NCBI RefSeq assembly: GCF_004135675.1
Contig: NZ_QHLX01000002.1
Coordinates: forward strand, 1 to 64,000
Length of the DNA: 64,000 nt
Source of the DNA: Marinitoga lauensis
GTDB taxonomy: Bacteria; Thermotogota; Thermotogae; Petrotogales; Petrotogaceae
Reading direction: 5' to 3'
This document shows, in pieces, positions 30,436 through 40,376 of the stretch. Under the pieces are notes generated by a model that was given only the letters and a program-made list of their open reading frames with translations, was not told the origin of the DNA and did not search any database. Each line of letters begins with the position of its first letter. Position 1 is the first letter of the stretch. The position numbers were made by a program, and so were the translations under genes.

Positions 30436-31212
30436 TTATAATTCCCAACGAAATAAAAGATAAAAAGAATATTGTATCTCGAAATCTCCAATTAAATTGT
30501 TTATATCTTGTTCTTCCTTCCACCCGTTATAACATCTTGCTTCCATAGCGATACTCAATTCTTCTGCTCTTCTAAGCGCAGAAACTAACAAAGGTATAAT
30601 TATAGCTACTAATCCTTTTAATCTACCAGATATTTTTCTGGAATCAAAACTTGCACCTCTACTCATCTGTGCTTTAAATATTCTTTCTGCTTCACTTGCC
30701 ATAACAGGAATAAACCTGATAGCAATAGTCATAACCATAGATAATTCATGAGCAAAAGATCTTTTCACTCTAAACCATATTAATACATCTTCCATAGCAT
30801 TCGAAAGCGATGTTGGTGATGTTGTTAAAGTCAATACAGAAGACAGCATAATAGCAAAAAATAATCTAAAAGTTATTATTCCAGCATTAGATAAACCAGT
30901 GTCAGTAATCTTTATAAACCAAAATTGATAAAGAATATCACCTTCATAATTAAACAATTGAACAACAAATGCAAATAAAATAAGCATCCACATTGATTTT
31001 ATTGATTTAATGTACATTCTCAAACCAACTTGAGATAATAGCATTAAAATAAATGTATACGCAGACATTAAAGCAACATCATAAAAACTATTTATTGTAA
31101 AAGCAAAACCTGCAAGAAAAAAGAGTCCTATCAATTTTGCCCTTGGATCCAATGAATGCATTAACGATTTTTTTTCTACATATCTTCCTATGGCTATATT
31201 TTCTGCAAACAT
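30436..31212 (-). CDS. ecfT: Energy-coupling factor transporter T component
   Basis: EcfT is the membrane scaffold that links two ATPases to a vitamin-binding S component. The start at 31212 follows GGGTGG and gives the family N-terminus IAIGRYVEKKSLMHSLDPRAKL; the frame is open further upstream but without support. About five membrane helices precede the two coupling helices, whose short motifs are visible: AQMSRGASF and ALRRAEELSIAMEARCY. No EcfA genes are adjacent, so this is probably a shared module with ATPases elsewhere. BioY at 53409 could be one client. Confidence 0.88.
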   Translation of the reverse strand: MFAENIAIGRYVEKKSLMHSLDPRAKLIGLFFLAGFAFTINSFYDVALMSAYTFILMLLSQVGLRMYIKSIKSMWMLILFAFVVQLFNYEGDILYQFWFIKITDTGLSNAGIITFRLFFAIMLSSVLTLTTSPTSLSNAMEDVLIWFRVKRSFAHELSMVMTIAIRFIPVMASEAERIFKAQMSRGASFDSRKISGRLKGLVAIIIPLLVSALRRAEELSIAMEARCYNGWKEEQDINNLIGDFEIQYSFYLLFRWEL

Positions 31213-31314
31213 ATTACACCACCCAATAAATTTATATAAAAACAAATGCATTATTATTTTACTACATTTTTTTACTATATTCTTTTTATTTATATTAAAT
31301 TTTGACAACCTATA

Positions 31315-31343
31315 TAATAAAAAATGGAGCTTAACGCTCCATT
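31315..31343 (-). terminator. Terminator of the small coiled-coil gene
   Basis: AATGGAGC and GCTCCATT pair around a 5-base loop; on the minus strand a T run follows. The stem overlaps the last codons of the gene at 31342. Confidence 0.85.
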
Positions 31344-31524
31344 AATTCTCTTTGGCTTTTAATTCATCTAATTTTTTCTCAATTTCTTCGAGTTCTTTAT
31401 TTATTCTTTCCCACTCTTCATCAAGATTTTTATCATGTTCATAAGGTCCCATATATTTTTTTATTGACTCCTTCTCCCTTTCTAAAATCTTCTTTCTTTC
31501 TAATAATTCCTTTAAAACACTCAT
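31342..31524 (-). CDS. Small charged coiled-coil protein, 60 residues
   Basis: A strong GGGGG site lies before the ATG at 31524 and a terminator follows, so this is a real single-gene unit. The product is almost entirely charged heptads (LLERKKILEREKESIKK and NKELEEIEKKLDELKAKE) with a MGPYEHDKN turn in the middle, suggesting a helical hairpin. No family is recognised. Confidence 0.6.
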   Translation of the reverse strand: MSVLKELLERKKILEREKESIKKYMGPYEHDKNLDEEWERINKELEEIEKKLDELKAKEN

Positions 31525-31687
31525 AAAATTCCCCCTTTTATATTTGTGAAAAAAATAATTTTATCCCGAAAGCAACTTTTTACTTCATTTAAATTTTACC
31601 ATTTATTTTCAAAAAAGTCAATAATAATTTAAAATAAAACAATCTAAATAATATTCCTCATCTGATAAACTATATAGATTGATAATT

Positions 31688-31825
31688 GGATAAAATAAAA
31701 AAATAATGTGATGACCCCTTGAATTTTTCCGAAAAAATGTGAATGGAACCGGCCAATTTTGCATGGATGCAAAATTGAGTGAAGCCGAACACGGATGGGA
31801 GATGTATTATTTTTTAATTTTATCC
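31688..31825. repeat. 138-bp MITE-like element with terminal inverted repeats
   Basis: The ends are inverted repeats of about 20 bases (GGATAAAATAAAAAAATAAT at 31688 and its near-complement ending at 31825). Inside lies a perfect hairpin, CAATTTTGCAT with ATGCAAAATTG, at 31754-31777, inside a GC-richer core that contrasts with the flanks. No reading frame is present. It fills most of the 330-base gap between the coiled-coil gene and the nucleoside hydrolase gene. A miniature inverted-repeat element or a structured RNA are both possible. Confidence 0.45.
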
Positions 31826-31853
31826 TTATGAATCATTTTATTTTGTGTTTTAG

Positions 31854-32772
31854 TTAATATTTCTTTAAATTTTCAAATAAAAGCTCTATAAATTTTTCTC
31901 TATCCACCTTTAAAGCCCATTTTGAATTGGGTTCCTTTAAATGCCAATAATCCACAACCGTTTCACCATAAGTTAATTCACCTTTTGTTTCAACCTGAGC
32001 ATAATATTCTTCAAATTCAAAAATATCCGGTTTTATTAAATAGGCTATAGTACATGGATCATGTAGCGGAGCACCTTTTATCTTAAAAATATCATAATAT
32101 GTTTGATGAAAAAATTCTAATAATTTTCCCATTTTGGATACAATTTCTGATTTCATATTCTGCATTTCTTTTATTTCATCCATATATATTTTAGCTTGAT
32201 GTGTAACATCAAGAGGAAATACCGTTAAGTTAAATCCAGCATTAAATACTATTTGTGCTGCCTCAGGATCCGCATAAATATTAAATTCTGCTCGAGGTGT
32301 AGTATTCCCAAACTTTATACCCCACCCATAATAACCAATTCTTTTACCAAAGGTACTAAATCTGGATAATTTAATGTAAATTTTGCAATATTTGTTAACG
32401 GTCCAACAGCTACTAAAGTTATTTCATTTGGGTTACTATATACATTTTCAGCTATAAATTCCAGATAATTCTTATTTTCTAATTTTTTTGTTGGTTCTGG
32501 TAAATTTGCACCTTCCAGACCACTCTCACCATGAATATTAGGAGCCACTATTTGCTCTCTTAATAATGGCTTTTCAGAACCTGCAAAAACAGGAATATCT
32601 AATTTTGCCATTTCCGATAAAATTAATGCATTTCGTGATGTGTTTTTTAAATACGAATTCCCTGCTACTGCAATAATTCCTAATAAATCGATTTCCTCTG
32701 CTATCCCGCTAATAATATTGCTACAGCATCATCATGTCCTGGATCACAATCAAGAATCACTTTTCTTTTCAT
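31854..32772 (-). CDS. Inosine/uridine-preferring nucleoside hydrolase (two frameshifts)
   Basis: The enzyme splits ribonucleosides into base and ribose. The N-terminal calcium-binding signature DCDPGHDDAVAILLA is intact, and VGPLTNIA, NIYADPEAA and ATP-independent hydrolase features follow. The frame breaks near 32706 and 32320, both in G runs; adding one G at each gives about 306 residues, the normal size. A GAGGAG site precedes the ATG at 32772. It lies 27 bases downstream of pabC and may be co-transcribed. Purine or pyrimidine salvage is the likely role, in line with the adenine deaminase and nucleoside transporter at 53.9-60.5 kb. Confidence 0.83.
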
Positions 32773-32798
32773 CTTACCACTCCTCTATATTTAAAATT

Positions 32799-33575
32799 TT
32801 ACTTTGGTTCTATCTTTTTTTCAATCCATTTAATGTATTCATAATCAAATTCATACTTAATCTCTTCAAATCTCTTTATTGGCATAACTCTCATTAGAGA
32901 ATTGGTTAAAAAGGCATAATCAAAATCTTTTATATCTTTTCTTTTTATTATATCTTCTTTTACATTTAATTTAGAAATAAGAATTTTTCTTATAATTCCA
33001 TTTAAAAGGCCACATTCTATTTTAGGAGTATATATCTTACTGTCTTTCACAAAAAAAATATTAGATATACTTCCTTCTGTTATTTCATTTCTTTCATTTA
33101 AAAATATTGACTCATTCTTCTTTAGGTTTAATGCTCTATTTAATTCTATAATATTAATAACATAATTATTCGACTTTATATAATTCAACGGGTTTTGGCT
33201 AAATTTTGTACTTTCTGCAAATATTACTTCATATCCTGTTTTCTTCATTTTTTCTGTGTATATTTTATCGTTTGTAGTGATTATAATATCCGCTTTATTT
33301 TTATTTTTTAAAACATTTATTTTTAAACTTCCATTTGTTATTTTATTTATTTTTATCAGATATTTTGCCTCTTTAAATATTTCTTTTTTTGAAATATCAC
33401 AGATTATGTTTAAAATCCTACAACCTTCCAAAAGCCTTTCATAGTGTAAATCAAAAAATTCTACATAACCATTTATTACTTTTAATGTCTCAAACACACC
33501 CTGACCATACATCAATCCTTCATTTATTTTAAATGGAATTTCCTTTTTAAAATACTTCCCATTATAATATATCAT
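32799..33575 (-). CDS. pabC: Aminodeoxychorismate lyase (class IV aminotransferase fold)
   Basis: PabC removes pyruvate from aminodeoxychorismate to give 4-aminobenzoate for folate. The 258-residue protein has the fold-type IV PLP pattern: GLMYGQGVFETLKV near the N-terminus, KINVLK region with the PLP Lys probably near residue 140, and EITEGSISNIFFVK, the classic E-x-x-x-S-N motif. The start overlaps the pabB stop by four bases (ATGA), so translation is coupled. Context with pabA and pabB makes PabC far more likely than a branched-chain aminotransferase. Confidence 0.85.
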   Translation of the reverse strand: MIYYNGKYFKKEIPFKINEGLMYGQGVFETLKVINGYVEFFDLHYERLLEGCRILNIICDISKKEIFKEAKYLIKINKITNGSLKINVLKNKNKADIIITTNDKIYTEKMKKTGYEVIFAESTKFSQNPLNYIKSNNYVINIIELNRALNLKKNESIFLNERNEITEGSISNIFFVKDSKIYTPKIECGLLNGIIRKILISKLNVKEDIIKRKDIKDFDYAFLTNSLMRVMPIKRFEEIKYEFDYEYIKWIEKKIEPK

Positions 33576-34923
33576 TCCATTTTCAACCCTTCTATTAACG
33601 CTTTTCCTTTAACCAGCGATTCTTGATATTCCAATTCTGGATTAGAATCCCAAACTATCCCACCACCAAATTGAGCATAGGCTTTATTATTCTTACATAC
33701 AACTGTTCTAATAACAATATTTAAATCCATTGAGTTATCAAATCCTATGTATCCAATTGAACCAGTATATACATTCCTTTGTGTAGGTTCCAGTTCATCA
33801 ATAATCTCCATAGCTCTAATTTTTGGTGCTCCTGTTATTGAACCACCAGGAAATGTCGCCATTATTAAATCAATTGCATCTTTTTCTTCCTGTAATTCCC
33901 CAACTACTGTAGATACTAAATGATATACTGTTGCATATTCCTCTAAAACAAATAATTCAGGCACCTTTACACTCCCGGAACACATACTTTTGATATATCA
34001 TTTCTTTCTAAATCAACAATCATTAATAATTCCGCCTTATCTTTAGTGCTATTTATTAATTCTCTTTTATTTTTTTCATTGTTCTCAACATTATCTGTTT
34101 TTGGCCTTGTTCCTTTTATAGGTCTTGTCTCCACCATATTATCTTTTAACTTTATAAACCTTTCTGGAGAACTGGAAACAATTTGAAATTCACCAGTATC
34201 TATATATGCGGCAAAAGGAGCAGGATTTATATGTCTTAAATCATAAAATAATTCTTCTGATGATTTTATTAATTCTGTTTCTATTCTTTGGGTAAAATTT
34301 ATCTGGTAAACATCTCCTTCATATATATAATCTTTTATTCTTTTTATGGATTTTAAATAATATTCTTTTTCCATATTGAACTTTATATCTATATCAACTA
34401 TATTGTTTTTTTCTTTATATATAAAATTCTTTGAATTTTTTATAATTTTTTTCATTTCATGATGTTTATTCTCATTTAGACTGGTTAAATAGAGTTGCTT
34501 TTTAATATGATCATATATAATAATACTATCATAAAAACCAAAATACATATCATATATATCAACATCGTCAATAGAATTTAATTTAATTTCTTCAAGGTAT
34601 TTATTGCTATCATATCCTATATACCCCATTGCTCCACCAATAAAGGGTAATTCTGTATTATTTTCTATTTGATATTTTTTTAATAACTTTTTTAAATCCA
34701 CAAAAGGGTTATGAGAATGATATTCTATTTTATCTGTCCCTTTTTCTATTATTACTTTATTATTTTTTACTTTAAATATTAAAAAAGGATCTATTCCTAA
34801 AAAAGAACATTTTCCTAACCTTTCTTTATCTTTTTGACTATCTAAAAAAACTACATTTTTTTTACTTGGTAATGAGTAAAATATATCCAATAAATTTAAT
34901 TCAGTATTTATTTTTTCAACCAT
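33572..34923 (-). CDS. pabB: Aminodeoxychorismate synthase component I (one frameshift)
   Basis: PabB adds ammonia from PabA to chorismate. The chorismate-binding core is clear: YQINFTQRIETEL, SSSPERFIKL, TRPIKGTRP, then FPGGSITGAPKIRAMEIID and GSIGYIGFDNSMDLNI. The frame breaks near 33977, where adding one G to a GGG run joins DISKVCVPG to SVKVPELFV as in all relatives, giving about 450 residues. The ATG at 34923 after AAGGAAGGGA is chosen over an upstream ATG. It overlaps pabA by 8 bases. Confidence 0.88.
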
Positions 34924-35512
34924 TTTTATCCCTTCCTTTAATGCCTTTCGCATATTCAAGGAAATTTTTCAACATATCCAATCCATGTTCGGTTAAAACC
35001 GCTTCAGGATGAAATTGAACGCTTTCTATGGAATAATATTTATGTTTAATTGCCATGATTTCTCCATCCAATGTTTCTGCTGTAATTTCTAGTTCTTCTG
35101 GAAGATCTTCTTTTGATACGATTAAAGAATGATATCGGGTAACCTTTAATGGATTTTTTAATCCTTTAAATACACCTTTTGAAAAATGCCTTATAACAGA
35201 AACCTTTCCATGAATAGGTTCTTTAGCCTTTATTATTTTTGCTCCAAAACTTTGAGCAATGGTTTGATGTCCTAAACATACTCCAAAAATTGGTATTTTT
35301 TCTTTAAATTTTTTTATTATTTCTAAGGATATTCCTGCATCATCTGGAGTTTTTGGTCCAGGAGAAATTACTATCATATCTGGATTTAAAGCTTCTATTT
35401 CATTTAAAGTTATTTTATCATTTCTAAATACCTTAACCTCTTCATTTAACATATTTAAGTAATGCACCAGATTATAAGTAAAAGAGTCGTAATTATCAAT
35501 CATCAAAATCAT
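34916..35512 (-). CDS. pabA: Aminodeoxychorismate synthase glutaminase component
   Basis: A 198-residue class I glutamine amidotransferase. The catalytic triad is visible: Cys in GVCLGHQTIAQ, and His and Glu in SVQFHPEAVLTEHG. The start MILMIDNYDSFTYNLVHYL and the SPGPKTPDDAG oxyanion region are typical of PabA/TrpG. Because no trp genes are present and pabB-pabC follow, PabA is the preferred assignment. It is the first gene of the pab operon. Confidence 0.88.
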   Translation of the reverse strand: MILMIDNYDSFTYNLVHYLNMLNEEVKVFRNDKITLNEIEALNPDMIVISPGPKTPDDAGISLEIIKKFKEKIPIFGVCLGHQTIAQSFGAKIIKAKEPIHGKVSVIRHFSKGVFKGLKNPLKVTRYHSLIVSKEDLPEELEITAETLDGEIMAIKHKYYSIESVQFHPEAVLTEHGLDMLKNFLEYAKGIKGRDKNG

Positions 35513-35557
35513 TGCATCACCTCAATTATTTTTAAAAATTCCCAGCAGCTGCTGGGA

Positions 35558-37093
35558 CTATAACTTTTCTATTATATATTCTTCTATATTTCTTTTTTCT
35601 GAACTTATGTTTATTCCTATGAGATATATTTCTTTTCCTCTGTATTTTTCATAGTATTTCTTCTCTTTTATCTGTTTTATCGCCTCTTCTGCACTTTTGT
35701 CCAGTTTTGCTTCGAATATATATACCCTTTCATTGAATTCCAATACTACATCACTTCTCCCAATATTTGTCATTTCTTCTGCTCTTACATTTAATCCGGC
35801 TATTGCCAGTATTGCAAATATTAATGAGTGATAATATCTTTCTTCTTTTTCATGTAGATTATACGGTATTGAACTTATTACTTTTTTATTTCTTCTATTA
35901 ATCTTTCTATATCATTGTCATATATTTTTTCATATATTATATTTTCTGCTTCATCTAATCCTTTTAATCCATAGTTCGCTTCTAATATTAATCTTGAGAA
36001 ACTGCTTTTTACTTCTATGTTTGGATAATCAAGTATATATTTCTCTTTTAATCCTAATTTTTTTATTCCTTTGAAGGTTAAATATCCTGCCTGTGTAAAA
36101 AATATGTTTGCATTTGCATCTTCTATTTCTCTTGTTGAGAAATCCATTGCACTTACTGTTTCTTTTACTAAATCTTCATAGGTTATCTTTCTGTTTTTTA
36201 TGTATTCATATAGGAATGATGGAGATCCACTTTCAAACCAGTAATTTTGAAATTTCTTTTCTTCAAAAAATTTTAATATTGAAAATGGATTATATACATA
36301 ATGTTCTCCATCAAATGAAAATCCATTATAATACTCTTTTAATCCTTTTAATAATTCTTCTTCACTTATTCCCATTTCTTCTGATGTTTCTTTTATATGG
36401 TCTTTGAAATAAAATTCTAATTCTTCCTGTGTATATCCTAACATCTGTGAGTATTTTTTGTTTAATGATATATCGTTTAAATTATTTAATGCAGAGAATA
36501 CTCCTGTTTTTGTGAATTTCGTTATTCCGGTTATGAATACGAACTTTATGTATTCATCTTTTGTTTTTATTTTTTTATAAAACTCCCTTAGAAATCTTCT
36601 TACTTTTTCTGCTTCTTTTTGTTGTTTAGATGTTCTAATATTGGTGCTTCATATTCGTCTATTAATATTACCACTCTTTCTTTATATTTTTTATTTAATT
36701 CTTCTATTAAATTTCCAAATTGTGTAGGAAGGTTATTTTTTATAGGGTTATATCTTCACTTTTATATAATTTTTCCATTGTTTCATTTAACGATTCTATA
36801 AAATCTTCATATGTTGTTAGCATGTTATCAGACATATCGAGTTTTATTATCGGATATTCTTTAAATTCCCATTTGTCATATATATAAGTATCTTTGAATA
36901 ATTCTTTTTCTCCTTTGAATATATAATATAATGTTGATACTGTTAAGCTCTTTCTAAATCTTCTTGGACGGGATAAAAATATTGGCACTTCTGAACTTAT
37001 CAGGTCATATATATATTTCGTTTTATCCACATATACATAATTTCCTTCTATTATCTTTTTATAATCCTGTACTCCAATGGGTAATTTTTTCAT
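35558..37093 (-). CDS. AAA-ATPase-like/PD-(D/E)XK nuclease-like protein, copy A (frameshifts)
   Basis: This is a near-duplicate of the intact gene at 47215-48774. N-terminal AAA-ATPase-like domain: KLPIGVQDYKKIIEGNYVYVDKT and FLSRPRRFRKSLTVS, where the P-loop-like stretch reads RRFRKS instead of RRFGKS in copy B. The C-terminal PD-(D/E)XK part has GRSDVVLEF and YIFEAKLDKSAEEAI. The frame breaks near 36745 (C run), 36620 and 35880 (A runs), all repairable by one base. Such proteins (PF09820/PF08011 type) are common in multicopy in anaerobes; their function is unknown, and defence or mobile-element roles are only guesses. A GGAGG site lies 9 bases before the ATG at 37093. Confidence 0.7.
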
Positions 37094-37125
37094 TGTTTCC
37101 ACCTCCTACTGTCATAATTATACCA

Positions 37126-37335
37126 GAACTTTTCGCTTAGCGAAATGTTTAAGTTTTTTTATTATTAAAACAATTATTCCTAAAACCCTTCACGTTGTGA
37201 AGTGTTTCCGCTTTGCAAAAACTCTTCGCATAGCGAAATGTTTTAGCTTTAAAGAATTTTATTATTAAAATATTTTTCATAAACTCTTCGCATAGCGAAG
37301 AGTTTGGCTTCGCGAAGTGACGCATAGGCATTCGC
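37126..37335. repeat. Cluster of TTCGC..GCGAA palindromic repeats, site 1
   Basis: Several short palindromes of the form CTTCGCATAGCGAAG and TTCGCTTAGCGAAA stand in series, with variants (CTTCACGTTGTGAAG, CTTCGCGAAG) and AT-rich spacers. No gene is present. Similar clusters are at 44406, 47145 and 48870, always at the joints between duplicated modules. Confidence 0.65.
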
Positions 37336-37336
37336 C

Positions 37337-38059
37337 TTATTTTATTAATTCCAGTAACCGCTCTTCATTCTTTCTTGTTGTTTTTTCCAGTAATTCTCCT
37401 GTTTTTCTGTCTGTTATTATTTCTCCTTTTTTTAATACCACTATTCTATCCGTTTTTTCTATTTCACTAACATCATGACTCGCCAATATTATCGTTTTTC
37501 CATTTTTGGATAATTCTTCCATTATTTCATATATCTTTATCTTTGTTTCTATATCCACTCCATTTGTCGGTTCATCCAATAAATATATTTCCGCTTCTTT
37601 TATTAATGCTCTTGCTAAATTTAATCTCCTCTTCATTCCTGTTGATGCTTCCATATATTTAATCTTTCTGTTTTCGTATAGTCCCATCTCTTTTAATCCT
37701 TTTTCCACTTTCTTTTTTAATTCTTTTCCTGTTAGGTTATTTAACATTCCAAAGAAGTTTAGATTTTCTTCTAAACTCAATCTGTAGTAAAATGACCTTT
37801 CATTTGATGTTGCTATTGATATTAATTTTTTTATTTGTTTTACTTCTTTTTTTATGTCATATTCCTTTATTTTTATTTCTCCTTCATCGGGTATTATAAA
37901 CATTCCTATTGTTTTTATTAATGTTGTTTTTCCTGCTCCGTTAGGACCAAATATTGTTATTTTTTCTCCTCTGTTTATTGTAAGATTTATGTTTTTTAAT
38001 GCTTTTATTCCATTTTTGTATATTTTTGTCAGATTTTTTATTTCTATTATTGTTTCCAT
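37337..38059 (-). CDS. ABC transporter ATP-binding protein, copy A (RiPP cluster exporter)
   Basis: A 240-residue ABC ATPase with Walker [10 protein letters not shown], the signature region STGMKRRLNLARAL (LSGGQ-like, degenerate), Walker B EIYLLDEPTNGVD and switch His in ILASHDVSE. It is the partner of the ABC-2 permease at 38071 (11 bases apart). It is the last gene of the RiPP operon and is inferred to power export of, or self-protection from, the modified peptides. Its protein is about 96 percent identical by eye to the copy at 44482. Confidence 0.85.
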   Translation of the reverse strand: METIIEIKNLTKIYKNGIKALKNINLTINRGEKITIFGPNGAGKTTLIKTIGMFIIPDEGEIKIKEYDIKKEVKQIKKLISIATSNERSFYYRLSLEENLNFFGMLNNLTGKELKKKVEKGLKEMGLYENRKIKYMEASTGMKRRLNLARALIKEAEIYLLDEPTNGVDIETKIKIYEIMEELSKNGKTIILASHDVSEIEKTDRIVVLKKGEIITDRKTGELLEKTTRKNEERLLELIK

Positions 38060-38070
38060 TTTTTCACTTC

Positions 38071-38883
38071 CTAATATTGCGATATTGTGCCATATTTCCT
38101 GGCTTTATCAAAACTATTTTTAAACCAGTATATTCCTATTGGTAATATTATTATTGTCATTATTATTAATATTATTATATCTTCTTTTATCTGATATAAA
38201 CTATATCCTTTTATAAGTGTTTTTCTCAATCCATCCATTGCATATGTTGTTGGTAGTATATAGGATATTCCTCTTAACCATTTTGGTAATATTTCTACAG
38301 GATAATATATTCCCGAAAACATTCCTGTTAGAAATGAATATATCCAGCTTATTGGATCCCCTTTTTTGGTTATTACTATAAATCCGGCACTTAATAACCC
38401 TATTCCACTTAAACTTATCATTGTTATTATCAGTAATATTATTGAAGCTATTATATTCATTTTTATTTCCACATCAAATGTATATATTAAAAATATAAAG
38501 ACTATTCCTGTGTTTAATATTGTAAATACCAATTTTGAAAATATGGTGTATATAAACACTTCCCATAATGGCGTTTCAGACAGAAGCAGATATTCTATTG
38601 TTCCCATTACCTGCTCCTGTCTTATTACACTCTTGAATGTTGTTAAGGAGAGAGTAGTATAACTCATGAATACACTTCCTGATATGAAATATGCAAGTAT
38701 GTTTCCACCATATTGTTCAATCATGGGAAAGTAATTATCCTGAGCTATAAACCTTCCCATGAATCCAAATTGTAATAATCCCAGAAATCCACTGAGTATT
38801 CCCAACACTGCCTGTGTTTTATAACTTTTCCATATTAATATGTCTCTTGTTATATAATTTATAAATTTCCATAACTTTTTCAT
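38071..38883 (-). CDS. ABC-2 type permease, copy A (RiPP cluster exporter)
   Basis: A 270-residue membrane protein with six predicted helices, in the ABC-2/DrrB style: a cytoplasmic start (WKFINYITRDILIWKSYKTQ), the QEQVMGTIEYLLLS stretch after helix 2, and GMFSGIYYPVEILPKWLRG before the last helices. It begins 3 bases after the stop of the Cys-rich peptide gene at 38886 and precedes the ATPase gene, so it is within the RiPP operon. Export or immunity is inferred from position. Confidence 0.8.
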   Translation of the reverse strand: MKKLWKFINYITRDILIWKSYKTQAVLGILSGFLGLLQFGFMGRFIAQDNYFPMIEQYGGNILAYFISGSVFMSYTTLSLTTFKSVIRQEQVMGTIEYLLLSETPLWEVFIYTIFSKLVFTILNTGIVFIFLIYTFDVEIKMNIIASIILLIITMISLSGIGLLSAGFIVITKKGDPISWIYSFLTGMFSGIYYPVEILPKWLRGISYILPTTYAMDGLRKTLIKGYSLYQIKEDIIILIIMTIIILPIGIYWFKNSFDKARKYGTISQY

Positions 38884-38885
38884 TT

Positions 38886-39047
38886 TTAATCATCACACCA
38901 ATTCCAGAATCCTTTATCTTCTCCTTTACATCCAGCATTTTGTTCACATCCTTGATTGCTACATTCATCACAATTTTCTACTTTGTCTTTTCCCATATCG
39001 CAAAATGAAAATAAACTTTCTTCTCTTGGCTCATTTACGAATTCCAT
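38886..39047 (-). CDS. Cys-rich RiPP precursor peptide 1 (53 residues)
   Basis: The ATG at 39047 follows an excellent AGGAGG site that lies inside the end of the radical SAM gene. The peptide starts MEFVNEP, the leader motif shared with three other peptides in this operon, and has six Cys at positions 16, 26, 29, 34, 40 and 51. The core CDECSNQGCEQNAGC has the spacing C-x2-C-x4-C-x5-C. The tail is aromatic (GFWNWCDD). It overlaps the maturase gene by 17 bases. It is inferred to be a substrate for the two radical SAM enzymes; thioether links are expected but not shown. Confidence 0.75.
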   Translation of the reverse strand: MEFVNEPREESLFSFCDMGKDKVENCDECSNQGCEQNAGCKGEDKGFWNWCDD

Positions 39048-40376
39048 TTTTTCGCCTCCTGTATGTTTTTTCTGTTAATAATACCATTTCTTCTAAATTA
39101 TATTTTATTGGAAGACATCTTTCTCTGCCATATTCTATTACACCATATTTTTCTGCCAGCACTTTACCCAATATACATCCACCCATACAATATGGTAATA
39201 CTTTACAATTTTTACATTCTTCATCAAATGGATCTATTGCGAGCCATATATTTTTTCTGTAATTTAATTCCAGTTGTCCGTTTTCTTTTAATTCTCCTAT
39301 TTCTTTTGAAATACCACCTATTTCACCCCAGCACTTATATAATTTTCCGTCTGCATCGATTACCAGTGAATTTTTACTTGGTGCATCGCATCTTGCCTGA
39401 TTTATTTTTAAAAATGGATTGAAGTTATAATATTCTAGCTTTTCTATTATATAATTATATAATTCGCTTTCCATTTTTGCAAATTCTTTTATTGTAAATG
39501 ATTTTAGTTTATTATTATCTGCCATTTCACCCTGTCTTAAATCTATCTCTACTTTTAATTTATCCGCCGCTATTTTATCTATTAACATTTTTATACTTTT
39601 TATATTATGCGGAAATACATTTATTCTTATTTTTACAAAAAGCTCTTTTGCTGCTATTTTTATGTTTTCATATATTTTTTCAAATGTTCCTTTTCCATTT
39701 TTTAATACTCTTAATCTGTCATGTTCTTCTTTTGTTCCATCAAGCGTTATTATTAATTTATTTATTCCAGAATTTTTAAATTCTTCTATTGTTTTTTTAT
39801 CCAATAAATATCCGTTTGTTATTATAAACGGGTCATATTCAATTTTTTCTTTTTCGCATATTTTTTTTATTTCCCAACTTAAATTTTTTATTTTTTCTTT
39901 TTCCAGTAATGGCTCGCCACCCCAAAATGTTACGCTGAATATTTTTGGCTTTCTTTCTTTTATGTTTTCTTTTATCAGTTTTATTATGGAATCTATTGTA
40001 TTTTCTTTTATGCTGTTTATCTTAAATGGTTTTACGCTTATCTCTTTTGCCTGACTTTGATAGCAATATTTACAATTAAAATTACAATTGGTTGTCATTG
40101 TTATTGTTAGATGAAAGTAATCATTTGAAAATTGAAAATTTTTATATTTTGCTATTATTTCGCTTAATTCGTCTCTGTCATCTTCTATTATAAATCCGCC
40201 TTTTTTTAATATTTTTATGTCATTATCCTCTTTTTTTATAAGCTTTTCATTTAGAATTTTTTAATTTTTTCACTCTTTTCTTTTTCTATTCTCAATATTG
40301 CATTGGTCATTCCATTAAAAAGAAGAAGACTACCGTCTTCTTTTTCTATTAATGTATTATATTGCGAAGGTTTCAT
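39031..40376 (-). CDS. Radical SAM/SPASM peptide maturase 1 (one frameshift)
   Basis: The radical SAM cluster motif C-x3-C-x2-C is intact (CNFNCKYCYQS), followed by FWGGEPLLE (SAM-binding GGEP) and ITLDGTKEEHD. A SPASM-type C-terminus has the Cys set CWGE, ECKNCKVLPYCMGGC and a late Cys, able to hold two more Fe-S clusters. The N-terminal 90 residues resemble a small peptide-binding domain. The frame breaks near 40260, where one A is missing; the full protein is about 448 residues. The ATG at 40376 overlaps the stop of maturase 2 (ATGA). Such enzymes form Cys thioether bonds in sactipeptides or ranthipeptides. Confidence 0.85.

Noticed and set aside
31854-32772. A decayed nucleoside hydrolase gene
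   Set aside because: Both breaks are single missing G in G runs and all motifs are intact, so the gene is probably whole.
37126-37335. CRISPR array
   Set aside because: Units are short palindromes of varying length with no constant repeat of 25-40 bases and no regular spacers. No cas gene is in the window.
39063-39422. Open frames on the plus strand opposite the radical SAM gene
   Set aside because: They are Leu/Phe/Tyr/His-rich shadows of the minus-strand maturase and start without ribosome sites.
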